Shown: one piece after another, positions 11,936-22,542 of the stretch
Position numbering within the stretch: position 1 is the stretch's first letter
Layout of the letters: each line of letters opens with the position of its first letter
Assembly: GCA_025716855.1 (NCBI GenBank)
Contig: JAIXMQ010000127.1
Coordinates: 1-40,261, forward strand
Origin: Pilaira anomala
Lineage: Eukaryota; Mucoromycota; Mucoromycetes; Mucorales; Mucoraceae
Length of the DNA stretch: 40,261 nucleotides
Direction: 5' to 3'
The notes under the pieces: model-generated
The model's input: only the letters and a program-made list of their open reading frames with translations
Told to the model about the DNA's origin: nothing
Database searches by the model: none
Program-made: the position numbers and the translations under genes

Positions 11936-14106
11936 TTAATAGAATGAAATATTTGAATCACCTTCAGCAGGAGCATCAAGATCAACATATGATTTTACTT
12001 GACGTGGATCTTTAGGAAGAGAATCTTCAAGATCCATCATCATACTACTACTGCTATTACCTGGAGCAGCAGAAGCAGCAGCAGCTCTTGCTCTTCTTGC
12101 GGCATGAACAGCTGTGTTCCAACCTGCAGGAGCATTATCCGTCGACCCACCAAACCCAATACGAGGTATTTGATCCCAAGGTGTACCTGCAACTGCACCA
12201 TGCATACCACCCATAGGTAAAGGTGGTGGACGCATATTACCACCATTAGGACCTGCCATCATGAACGGTGGTTGTTGTTGATTGAATCCCATATTATTTG
12301 GCATCATCATTTGACTGGTATTTGGACTAGGAATTAAATGATTGGGATCACATACATAATTATTGTAGTACTCGACTTCAGCTTTTATACGTTCAATTTC
12401 CTCTGGATGTTTTGATAAAATGTGCTTTTCGACATAATCAAATCCTTTGAATGCTTTTGAACATTCTCCTACTTGACATTTGTATTTTGATTCATGTTCT
12501 TTCAATACATGTTCTTTTACATAGTCGTCGATTTCGCTGGTGAAAGTAAGAAAAATGTTAGCATTAGATACATTTACAATGATAATTCCATACTTACGAT
12601 TGAAGAACGCGTCCACCCAATCGCTTGAGTTCGCGATCATCAGGTGTATGAATTTTCATTGAAATCTTTTGATCTAAATTTTTTGCCCATTGAGCGACTG
12701 AAATAATAGGATACAAGTTTAGTCTTAGTAACATTTTTTTTTTTTTTTTTAGGTAATAAAAATATCGTGACTTACCGCCCCGTTCATTTTTGGCAATTAA
12801 TTTAGGATCTGTAGTAGCAGGTTCATCAATGACATTGCTAGCTGTGGCACGACAGTGAGGTTCACAACACTTTTTGTTTAACTCTTCAATCGAATCGCAT
12901 TCAAGAGCACAATAATAACAATACATGTACACGCGTCTTAAATAAATAATAATCATATCCAAGTTTTTCTTCAAATTCCACCTATCTACACTATCTTCAT
13001 CATCCACTTTACCATCTTCACTTCCTTCTTTTTTATTTTCTTCTTCCTCCTGTTGTTTAGTAGGTTGAATACGATTAGAAATCACTTTTTGTACGCGTGC
13101 TTCAACTGCTTTAAGTCCTTCAGGAATATCTTCTCCAAGAGCTGATTCAAATGCTAATGCTAATTCTCGAGACTGTTCAAGATCCTTTTGTAACCGTTCA
13201 GTTGTATTGGATATATCTGGTGCAATACGTGGAACTCGTGTTGTTACTGTATCCTTTCGGTTCATGGCTAAATGAAACACGAAATCGTCTACCTTTTGAT
13301 TGTCCATTTGATCAAATGCTTTCTTCATATCAGTACCTTCTTTGAATGTAATCCATCCAATACGATGGAACTTTTTGTTGGGTCCTGGTTCTGAAAGGGC
13401 TAAATAATCAAAGCCTTCTACTTTACTACACATCTATAGAAATAATATTTTGGTTATTATGACAACCACTAAAATTAAATCTTAAATTTACCTCTAAAAT
13501 CTTTTCTCGAGGAATAGTAGGTGGAACAGTCTTGATAACTAATCGTGTCTCATATTCATCATTGCTATTAGCTTCTGTAGGTTGATTATTTGTAGCAGTA
13601 TTTTCTACACCTTGACCATCCTCTTCCACTGCTGCTGATGTCGATGTCGCTGCCATATCTGTAGTTGCTTGACCATCTTTATCAAACCTAATTTGATCAA
13701 ATTCTCCTTTTTCCAAATCATACAAAAACTTGTCCAAGTAGCGTCTTCTACGCACCTTAATATCTTGAGCACGAGGTTGAGATAACTTAGGATGATATTT
13801 TTCTTGAAACCATTCTTTATCTTTATTAGCCACAAAGAATTGTGCTAATTGACGTGCCGCAAATTTTTCTTTATAATGTGCATATCTCTTTTGCATATCC
13901 TCATCGTCAATACGTCTAGTTGCAGTTCGACGTGTGTAGTCGTAAAATTGTTTGAATGGTACCAAGTAATCCAATTGGTTAGGGTCCACAGTGAATCTAT
14001 AATAAAAATAAAAATCTGATAAGCATCTTTTTATTTTTGTTTAATTTCATTATAATTTATACCTGCCAGGCCAACCTTGATTTACCATTTGAGGATTCAT
14101 CATATC

Positions 14107-14140
<34 letters not shown>

Positions 14141-14774
14141 GGGATCAGTAACTACACAATTTATTCTATTTTAAAATCAACTCTTATTTTACCCATTACA
14201 GGAAACCCAGCAGGTCCAGCACCACCAGGAACACCACCAGCACCACCAGCAACAGGACCACCAAAAGCAGGATTAGATACAATTTCAGGCTTATTACCAT
14301 ATCTAGGCCCAGGTACATATCCATCACGATCATAATTAGGAATATAATGGTCCGTATCTGGTTCATTTCTTAAATCTCTTTCCATTCTATTTGGTCTCGA
14401 ATTTGGATAATTTCTCATGGGTGGAGGTGAAAATGAAGGTCTTCTTTTATGTCTGCGTTCTTTTTGGTTTTTTTAAAATAAATGTATAAATAGAGTAATA
14501 ATAATAATAATAATAATAGAAGAAGAAAAAGAGAATGAATAGGATTGTAAAAAAAATAAAAATAAAAATAAAAAAATAAATAAAGATAGTGTTGTAAAAT
14601 AATACCTTCAGGTGGAGTTGGGCTACGACGACCACGCTTTTTTCTATCATAGCGTTCATATTCATCGTTACCATAGGCTCTACTATCACGTTCAACACTA
14701 CGTTCATGACGAAACTTGTCTCGTCCATGGTTACGAGATGAGCTTTCTTCATCTGACCACTCGTTATAACCCAT
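11936..14774 (-). CDS. ARS2/SERRATE-type nuclear RNA processing zinc-finger protein
   Basis: Orthologue of SRRT/Ars2, which links the nuclear cap-binding complex to RNA processing, export or decay (family knowledge). Exons on the minus strand: 14774-14606, 14459-14193, 14105-14063, 13996-13492, 13433-12776, 12697-12598, 12536-11936; phases close, 780 aa. Seen: an Arg/Asp/Ser-rich N-terminus; the SERRATE/Ars2 N-terminal signature DPNQLDYLVPFKQFYDYTR near residue 162; the YLRRVYMYCYYCALEC region; a C2H2 finger (CX4C near 601-606, H near 619 and 624); a Met/Pro/Gly-rich tail; and the Ars2-like C-terminal motif SYVDLDAP. The third exon is only 43 nt and its acceptor is preceded by an A20 run. It is divergent from GAR1, with a shared 303-bp promoter gap. 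Confidence 0.95.
14107..14140. repeat. T20/A14 foldback run next to an ARS2 splice acceptor
   Basis: On the plus strand T20 (14107-14126) is followed directly by A14 (14127-14140). In the minus-strand transcript this is U14 followed by A20 and then the AG of the acceptor at 14106. The two runs can pair as a hairpin. An A-run directly before the acceptor replaces the usual pyrimidine tract. Confidence 0.9.
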
Positions 14775-15077
14775 TCTTTCTTTTTTATATATTTATATTT
14801 CCTTGTATAAAAAAAAAGAGAAAGAGCAATAAACAAGAAATAAAATACAACAACGAAATAAAGGAGTGATATGAATGACGTCTCCTTTACCATTTTTTTT
14901 TTCGACACTTCATTCGGCGATACAATGTCAAAAAAGAAGAGAGGAAGTAAAGTGACAGTCTTTATTTGCGTCCCCCCGAAGAAATTGTCAAATTTTTCCT
15001 TTTGCTTTCAAGAAAGGCTTTTTACTCTTTTTATTTCTAAACCCTTTTTTTTAAAAAAAAAACATATATTATATACA
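14775..15077. promoter_or_regulatory. Shared ARS2/GAR1 divergent promoter
   Basis: A 303-bp gap between the start codons of ARS2 (minus) and GAR1 (plus) must hold both promoters. It contains a CRE-like TGACGTCT at about 14877, several T-runs and an AAACCCT motif at 15039-15045, 33 bp before the GAR1 ATG. Function of these motifs is inferred only. Confidence 0.6.
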
Positions 15078-16095
15078 ATGGGAAAAGGTGGTTATGGTGA
15101 ACAAAGAGGTGGCGGACGTGGTGGTTTCCGTGGAGGTAAAAAAAAAAAATACATGTATTATTTTTACTTTATTTCTGAATCTAGATCTTAATATTTTTTA
15201 TTTGACGTTTTTTTAGGCCGCGGTGGAGGACGTGGTGGTTTTGGTGGAGGAGGATTCAACCAAGGTCCTCCTTCTGAAGTAGTTGGTAAAAGAACAAAAA
15301 TTACAAATCAAACACAGCTATCAATTATATAGATACTAATATATATTCTGTATGACAGTTGTCGGTACATTTGTTAGCGCCTGTGAAGGTGAGATGGTCT
15401 GTAAATTAAATAACCCCAAGGTTCCTTTCTTCAACGCACCTATCTATCTTCAAGATAAGACCTTGATTGGTAAAATCGACGAAATTCTCGGTCCTTTGAA
15501 CGAAATTTTCTTCACCGTTAAAATGGAAAACGGTGTCAGTCCTGCTACTTTTAAGAAGGATGATAAGGTTTACATTGGTCTTGATAAGCTTCTTCCTATG
15601 GAAAGATTCTTACCTAAGCCCAAGGTTGCCGGAAAGGGTAAGAATATAAATTAGAAAGAGAGGTTCAATTTGATTTAACTCGTCATTTTTATTTTAGTTG
15701 ATAAGCCTACTGGTCTCCAAGGAAAGGTTGAAAAGAAGCAAAGTGCTGGTTTTGGCGGTCGTGGCGGTCGCGGTGGCCGTGGTGGATCTCGTGGTGGATT
15801 CAGTGATCGTGGCGGTCGTGGTGGATTCGGTGCTCCTCGTGGTGGTCGTGGTGGATTCGGTAGCGATCGTGGTGGTCGTGGTGGATTCAGCGGTGGCCGC
15901 GGAGGATTCGGTGGTGGAGATCGTGGAGGTCGCGGTGGATTCGGTGGTGGAGACCGTGGAGGCCGTGGTGGATTCGGTGGAGATCGTCGTGGTGGATTCG
16001 GCGGTGATCGTGGAGGATCTCGTGGTGGATTTGGAGGTGCTTCTTCTCGTGGTGGATTCAGCAGTGCTGGAAGCGGTAACCATGTTACTTTCTAA
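15078..16095 (+). CDS. GAR1: GAR1, H/ACA snoRNP subunit 1
   Basis: Component of H/ACA box snoRNPs, which guide pseudouridylation of rRNA in the nucleolus (family knowledge). Exons 15078-15135, 15217-15285, 15359-15637, 15698-16095; phases close, 267 aa. Seen: a short N-terminal RGG segment; the conserved Gar1 core (about 43-136) with [38 protein letters not shown] and LLPMERFLP; and a long C-terminal RGG domain with about 15 repeats of [14 protein letters not shown] type, ending HVTF. The RGG repeats at 15750-16075 are nearly repetitive at DNA level (GGTGGATTCGG units). The stop is at 16093-16095; ClpX follows on the same strand after 297 bp. Confidence 0.97.
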
Positions 16096-16392
16096 AATTA
16101 TTAAATATCAACTTTTTTTGTATGAGAAGCATCCAAAACAAACCAACTCACTCTTTCCTTTTCTTTTCCCCTCTTCCATTATTTTTTTGTGTAAATAAAT
16201 AAGAAAAATGCATTATCTTTTTGAAATAGTCGGTTGTTTAATGTGTGCATTATTATGTGCCAAAGCTTCATTTCATTGGTACACACAGCAAAAAAAAAAA
16301 AGTAGAGGGTATAACAGGCAGTTTATTTATTTTCCTTTTCCAATTTATTTTTTTCACTTTACCTATCTCTTAAACGATATATAACGAAGAGA

Positions 16393-18478
16393 ATGAGAAT
16401 ATCATCTATTTATGCACCACTTCTAAGAGTAACACAAGTTACAGTTGTCCATACTCGTCGACCTGCAGCTGCCATTTTAACAAGAACGTATCATAGTGCA
16501 GAGTACAGTGGTGGAGGACTTATGGGCAGAGATAATTTCACTACACCAATTTCTACACCACCTTCAAAACCAGAAGATCCTTTTGCTCATTTGGAACTAG
16601 CTCAGCTAACTGATCCACGCACGGTAAATATATATATATATATATATATATGTTCCAACACTATAGGAAATAAAAAGTACATATTCTAAAAACCATTGTA
16701 TAGATTGTTCAACATCTGAATGAATATGTCATTGGTCAAGAGCGAGCTAAAAAAGTACTTGCAGTAGCTATATTTAACCATTATAATCGTGTGAGAACCA
16801 ATATGAAAAGACAACATATTCAACTCTTAAAACAACAACAACGTGAACGTGACATGGCAGAAGGTGAAGAGCGTATTCATGCTGAACATCATCACCCTAC
16901 TTTACCTCAGGATTATTATTCTAACCAGTTGCCACTTCAGAATCATAATAATGAATTTCCACCTACCGAAAGAGCTTTATCCTATGGTATTTATTTTTAA
17001 TTTGTTATATCTACATCAATTACAAAATTGATGCTTTTTCTTTTTTTCTTAGGTGCTCAACGACGTGCTTGGTTAAACCCACCTACAGAAGCTACAGAAA
17101 GTAAAAATAAACCAGTATCCACAGAAGTAGAGCTAGTTTCTTCTTCTATAGATACGAATGTCGAAGAAGATTTCACAATTCATGATAAGAGTAACGTTTT
17201 ATTAATTGGTCCAACAGGCTCAGGTAAATAATAATAATAATAATAATAAGATTTATACACAAGCACATGCACATATTTTGACTCTTTTTATAATTAGGCA
17301 AAACATTATTGGCTAGAACATTAGCTCAAGTGTTACAAGTTCCTTTTTCGATGTCGGATGCTACTCCTTTTACTCAGGCTGGTTATGTAGGTGAAGATGT
17401 TGAATTGGTTATTCAAAGATTACTTCAATCTTGCGATTTTGACGTCAAAAAAGCAGAAACTGGTATTGTATTTATTGATGAGATTGATAAAATATCCAGA
17501 AGAACCGATTCACATACTGCCTCAAGAGATGTATCTGGTGAAGGTGTACAGCAGGTACTGAGAATGAAGGGGGGTTTTATATATACATATATATGACTAA
17601 TAGGCAATATCAATAGTCATTGTTAAGAATGCTAGAAGGAACAGTAGTCAACGTTACAGATAAATCTGGTGCAGCTAGTCATAAAAGAGGCAATCCAGGT
17701 GGTTCGTTAAGCTCTCCAAGTAAAGGAGAGACTTACTCTGTAGATACAAGCAACATTTTATTTATTCTGAGTGGTGCTTTTATTGGACTAGAAAAGATTA
17801 TAGGTGATCGACTTTCAAAAGGGGTAAAGAACAAACAAAAACGAAATATTTACAACAGTCATTCTAACAACTTTCATTAGTCAATTGGTTTCGATGCACC
17901 TTTAAAATCAGAAACTGATATTACAGAAGAGAGTAAAGAATCATTACATGTAGTTGAGCCTACCGATCTTGTCAAATTCGGTCTTATTCCAGAATTCGTT
18001 GGTCGTGTACCTGTTGTAGCTTCTGTAAATAACCTTCAAGTAGAGGATCTTGTTCGTGTTTTAAAGGAGCCCAAGAATTCTTTATTGAGACAATATGAAG
18101 GTCTTTTTAAATTAAATAGTGTTAATTTACGGTTTAGTCAAAATGCACTCAAGGCGATTGCCACTCAAGCTTTGGAAAAGAAGACTGGTGCACGCGGATT
18201 AAGACGTATCATGGTAAAGTATATAAAGTATTGGTATTTGAAATAGAGATAATTAAATGCTTAAGTAGGAAACATTATTGTTGGAACCCATGTATGACGC
18301 ACCTGCTTCTTGTATTAAACAAGTTATTATCGATAGTAAAGTAGTAAAAAAGGAAAAATCTCCACTTTACATTACTACCGAAAAATCACATTTAGCTGAT
18401 AAAATGATCGCTGAAGATGATGGTGTTAATTTACCTCAATCTGAGGATGATACCCCGCAACAAATGACTCAAGTTTAA
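16393..18478 (+). CDS. Mitochondrial ClpX-type AAA+ unfoldase
   Basis: ATP-dependent unfoldase of the ClpX/Mcx1 family, expected in the mitochondrial matrix. Exons 16393-16623, 16704-16986, 17053-17223, 17298-17554, 17617-17823, 17881-18213, 18269-18478; phases close, 563 aa. Seen: an Arg-containing, acid-poor N-terminus up to about residue 35 that fits a presequence; [10 protein letters not shown]; a His/Gln-rich insert (about 115-160); Walker A GPTGSGKT near 224-231; pore loop GYVG near 257; Walker B IVFIDEID near 283; a long SHKRGNPGG insert; SIGF at 384-387; [21 protein letters not shown] sensor 2. The zinc-binding N-domain of bacterial ClpX is absent. Yeast Mcx1 lacks the ClpP-binding IGF loop, but here IGF is present, so a ClpP partner is likely. 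Confidence 0.95.
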
Positions 18479-18769
18479 ACATCAACAAAAAATAATAACT
18501 ATAAATATATTACATGTACATTTCTCTCTTCCCTTTCTCTCTTGTCTTAAATACACCTTTTTCTTCCCCACTCTTTCTCTATCTCTCTCTCTATTCATTC
18601 ACTCACTTTTTTTTATCTTTTTAAATACAAAGTCGGTTGATCGCTTTTTTTTTTTATTAATTGCTTGTTATATAACTTGTATAGTGCTATAAACTATTAG
18701 ACGTACCATTGGCTTAAATTTTTCCTTACTATTGCCCTACTTGTTTTACTTATCTTAATTTTGCCTTAC

Positions 18770-18850
18770 TAGGCTTACTTCTTGGCTTAGTTCTTGGCAT
18801 TCTTTTTACCTTTCTTTTTGGCCTTTCTTTGACTTTCTTTTTGACTTACA
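18770..18850 (+). repeat. Degenerate pyrimidine-rich tandem words
   Basis: TTCTTGGC occurs twice near 18778-18800, followed by three units of the type CTTTCTTTTTGG / CTTTCTTTGA / CTTTCTTTTTGA ending near 18845. The words are too irregular for a clean satellite but clearly repeated. Confidence 0.55.
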
Positions 18851-18933
18851 TAAAGCTGGCATAGGTAGACTACATTACTTTTTCATAGGTTAATAAGATA
18901 ACAGGTTGTCATATATAAGAATTGACAGTAACA

Positions 18934-18964
<31 letters not shown>

Positions 18965-19173
18965 AATCTTACATAAATTGCCGATTAAAGTAATTCGCCA
19001 AAAGACATGCGTAATTATAAATTGAAAGATCTAGAATGTTATCACACTGGAAGAAGATGTTATATCATATCATATTATCATTATAACAAAATTATGTCGT
19101 AGCAAATTACACCATATCTTTATTATAATCATTATCACTTGTATATAACAATCATCATGTATGTACATCTTCT

Positions 19174-19193
19174 ATGATATCAATTGATATCAT
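19174..19193. repeat. Perfect 20-bp palindrome
   Basis: ATGATATCAATTGATATCAT reads the same on both strands, with no spacer. It sits in gene-free DNA and could be a binding site for a dimeric protein or a cruciform; no function is shown. Confidence 0.9.
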
Positions 19194-20113
19194 TTCCCGT
19201 TTGTTTCGTGATAAATCCAAGCTACAAAATATAATCTTAGTGATACAACCGAGGTTTAAGTGTATCGAAGGATTTAGAATAAAAAAAATATATATCTTTC
19301 AATAAGAGAAAAATAAGTTCTTTAGGATTTTGTGAGCACCAGACTGGAAGTAGTCAACTGAATAATGATTTAGTTTATTAAGTAAAGGGCTATTTAGCGA
19401 CGGTCTTTAAGTAAAGGAAATAACGGAATAACTTATGGGAGAGTTATAAGGATATTAAACAGTAAAAAGAGTGAAGAAAATAAAGTCTTTACAAATAAAA
19501 GTGAACAATTACGTAAAAGATAATAACAGTAATAGGTTATGAACAACAGAGTCTTATTAAAGGATTCAACAGGAATAAAATATATACTGTGTGAATAACG
19601 ATGAAAGACAATCGAAGAGATAACGAGAGAACCGAATTAGGTTTTACCTGAAATTTATATTAAATCAAAACTGAAGTCTTTTTATTGTATTTTTACACAA
19701 GGTATTTATAAGAAAATGATTTCTTTGTGTTACAGTGGTTCGTATTTTATTGGCTGTAACATTAGATATAAAAAAAGAGAAGAAAACAGGAAAAATAATC
19801 AGAGGCAAAAAAGAAAAGTAACTGTTTATTTAGAAAATAAATGGGGGGGGGGGTCCATATATATGTTGTTAACTGAGTTGTACTTGTTCATCTTGTACAT
19901 CTTTGTAATACTTTAATCTTGCACAATAATGATTGCTACCAGATCTACACATTATTATGCAATCTCTAAATTGGATCTCATCGGCTAATACGATTGACGA
20001 CATAATTTATACATTAGTCAGACAGATATTAAAATGTGATATTCATAAATAGCTTAATATGTAATATATCTATATATATGTGTCGATCCATATCTTTTCA
20101 AAAACTATCCTAT

Positions 20114-20722
20114 CACACCCGTAAAAAAATCCGCCCGAAGAAGTCCACACTCGTAAAAAGTCTCTCTGTGAAAAGTCCACATCCCTAAGAAAAAAAAAGT
20201 TATATAACAAACAATCAATAAAAATAAAAAGCAATCACTCGACTATGTATGTAATTGTCAACTTAATTAAAACGAATTAGATGTATTTTAACTGAAAAAG
20301 CGGTAGATACTGCTAGAATCTAAAAAAAAATTATCGACGTTGTTATAAGATAGATGATGTGTCTGGATAGTAGTGGCTAACTATTTCGAAGGAAACCAAG
20401 ATGCCTTTCCGTTAGTAAAAAAATGAAAAAATGAAACTTTTCATCAAAACAAGCAAATCTATTGGGATATTTTGCTTCTGGATTTAAAAAGAAAGCTTGA
20501 AGGTTTAATCGAACGAGGAAGCAACTGGGTCGAGAATGATGGTGGAGCCGGAGTCTCTGTTGTTGTTTTTCCTAAAACTAGTAGTTTTCATGTTCACCAA
20601 AGAAGAGAGATATCTAAGCAGTAATAGTAAAAAATAACCTAAAATAGAAATATGATCGTCCTGAAAAGAACAAATGCAGTTATCAGATAATCTTGCCACA
20701 CCCTGTAAAAAAAATAACCATG
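20114..20722 (+). repeat. Pair of short direct repeats, possible transposon footprint
   Basis: CACACCC-GTAAAAAAA-T followed by GCCCGAA occurs at about 20115-20140 and, with small insertions, at about 20697-20728. The left copy is followed by two AGTCCACA words (20146 and 20185 region). The 580 bp between hold no recognisable transposase. This may be a remnant of a small element bounded by similar ends; identity unknown. Confidence 0.35.
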
Positions 20723-20841
20723 CCCGAACAACCGCGACATTTTAAAGTGGGGAAATTCGGCCCATTTTTTGTATAAATGTTTATTAAACTAAATTCCTTT
20801 TCTGTACCTTTTTTTTTTTTTTGTCTTTTATTCATTTTGCT

Positions 20842-21804
20842 ATGACTTCCTTTTTAAAAAAAAATTTGTTTTTACTTGCAGGATTTGATGATCCAGCTTT
20901 ACTTCCACCAAAAGAATATTTAGTGACAACAGAAGAACAGGACGACTGTTCCACCTGTCTTGATCCTTGTACAGATCATAAACAATTTCCATCAAACTTA
21001 TATATTGATCAAACTACGCCTATACTTGGTTCTGTACATCCTTACGGAAGACATGTTATTATCGCTACAGGGCAATCTAACTGGGCCTCCAAAATATATC
21101 GAGAAAAGCAAACATTTGCACATAGCTTATATTCCTCACAACCTCTCATATCTCCAAAGGCTTGGAAAAATCTGATTACAAATTCTTCTTTAGTATCTTA
21201 TTATTCTACCATCCCCGATGCATGTGATGTATTGATCTACCCTGATAATATCATCATTTCCAATGTTACTTGTGAAGTTGCAGAAGATTTTTATAACTTG
21301 TTTTTAAATACTCCATTACCTACCAAAGAAGAACCTACAGATATCGAGTTACTATTAAAAGATGATAGATTAGGGGAGATGAAAATTCAAAAGAGCCCCT
21401 ATAAGAATATGATGCTGTTATGTTCACATGGAAGAGTAGATAAACGCTGTGGAATTACTGCACCTATCCTATCAAACGAGCTAGATCAAATTCTTCGGGA
21501 AAAGAATTTGGATGAACATGATGTTGGGATTTTGATGGTGAGCCATATAGGAGGTATACATATATGAATTAAATGAATTGAGCTATTGACTAATTTTTTT
21601 GTAGGCCATAAAATTGCAGGTAATGTGATTTGTTACGTTAACGAAGGAACAAGAGGTATTTGGTACGGTCGAGTGAAAACTTGTCATTGTCGCTCGATTA
21701 TCGAAGAAACAATTCTTCAGGGGAAAATCATTAAAGAGCTATACCGTGGTGCAATGGATAATAGCTTTAAGAATCAAGTTCATAGATCTATGCTTCGATG
21801 GTGA
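20842..21804 (+). CDS. Apd1/sucrase-ferredoxin-like [2Fe-2S] protein, paralogue 1
   Basis: Member of the Suc_Fer-like (Apd1/Aim32) family: thioredoxin-like fold proteins whose C-terminal domain binds a [2Fe-2S] cluster with two Cys and two His (family knowledge). Yeast Apd1 affects actin patches and drug/redox tolerance. Exons 20842-21553 and 21605-21804, 303 aa. Seen: an N-terminal CSTCLDPC cluster; HPYGRHVIIATG; VLIYPDNIIISNV; the cysteine ligand pair in LLCSHGRVDKRCG (CX8C); HIGGHKIAGNVI (HX3H); and GIWYGRVKTCHC. The intron splits the glycine codon inside HIGGH. The start at 20842 aligns with the ATG of paralogue 2; an upstream in-frame ATG would add only a few residues. Tandem to paralogue 2, same strand. 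Confidence 0.92.
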
Positions 21805-22542
21805 GAACTTTTTTTTTCTTATCTGATTGTACATCAAAAATTTCATTTACTCCCTTTTTTAGTATATATCTGTATTCTAAACAATAAAAAACAGTATTAC
21901 ATGTACAATATAATTTAATTTCTTTTGAGTTATAATTACTCTTTGTTAACATTGAGCTCGGTTTATGTAACCCTTTTATTAGTGGATATTATGCGATTGA
22001 GGATCCATGACGTAGTACAATGCCATTCGTTCCTTTTTTTCATACTAATTGAGCTAGAATCAGACGTCAGTTCTTTATTTTTTTCGTTGTTGTACACGAA
22101 TCTATAAGTACATACTTAGATTGAAGACAGACATATGATACTGCTGACATAATTCTTTAAACGCTTTAGTGAATAGTCAATCTTATTGTTCTACCATAAC
22201 AACATATGTACTACTGGACAGCTAAATGTATGATCCGGAGCTTGATTCCCCGCCCGTTCCTACTCTATCGAGTTAAAAAAAATATAGAAGCAGGTAATTG
22301 TTATAGTTTTGAATTTTTGAAAGCTTTGATATACTTTATTTGTCTATCTTATGACTTCAACTACTTGAAAAAACAAAAGAGAGATCTTGCTATCACTCTT
22401 CTATTTATACCAAAAGGGTCGCGCGCTGGTTCGGTTGGATCTGTTTTAATCCCAGCCGACCAAAAATTATATAAACGATAAAGAAAGAAAAAAAGTGTTT
22501 CTTTTCTCTTTCAGTTCGAAAAAAAAGGGGACGTTTAAACCA
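21805..22542. other. Spacer between the tandem Apd1-like genes
   Basis: About 740 bp holding the end of paralogue 1 and the promoter of paralogue 2. Only short, non-conserved open frames are seen. A hairpin lies at 22428-22461. The last 80 bp include TATATAAACG at about 22469, which fits a TATA element about 70 bp before the ATG. Confidence 0.6.
22428..22461. repeat. Imperfect hairpin upstream of paralogue 2
   Basis: GGTTCGGTTGGAT (22428-22440) can pair with ATCCCAGCCGACC (22449-22461) across an 8-nt loop, with minor mismatches. It is a G+C-rich island about 80-115 bp before the paralogue 2 ATG and just upstream of its TATA-like element. It does not fold as a tRNA. Confidence 0.6.

Larger units (their letters stand above)
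18479..20841. other. Gene-free spacer between ClpX and the Apd1-like pair
   Basis: No convincing coding region. 18520-18850 is strongly pyrimidine-biased on the plus strand (CTCTCT tracts, then repeated CTTTCTTTTTG/ TTCTTGGC-like words). It also holds a T-run at about 18939-18964, a 20-bp palindrome at 19174-19193, a G9 run at about 19843-19852, and short direct repeats at 20115 and 20697. The last 100 bp before 20842, with the motif TATAAATG near 20773 and a T-run, probably serve as promoter of the first Apd1-like gene. Confidence 0.6.

Noticed and set aside
15039..15045. AAACCCT as a telo-box/Tbf1 site for GAR1
   Set aside because: It lacks the following TAA of the usual motif; short A/C words are common here.
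15694..16083. Antisense Ser/Thr-rich frame opposite the GAR1 RGG repeats
   Set aside because: A direct consequence of GGT/GGA/CGT repeat codons read on the other strand.
19716..19916. 66-codon open frame with a G9 run
   Set aside because: Low complexity, no splice sites or homology.
22420..22465. tRNA-like sequence with GGTTCG
   Set aside because: No acceptor or anticodon stem can be built; only a simple hairpin forms.
22206..22481. 91-codon open frame between the Apd1-like genes
   Set aside because: Composition is not protein-like, no duplicate exists near the other paralogue, and it overlaps the promoter hairpin.
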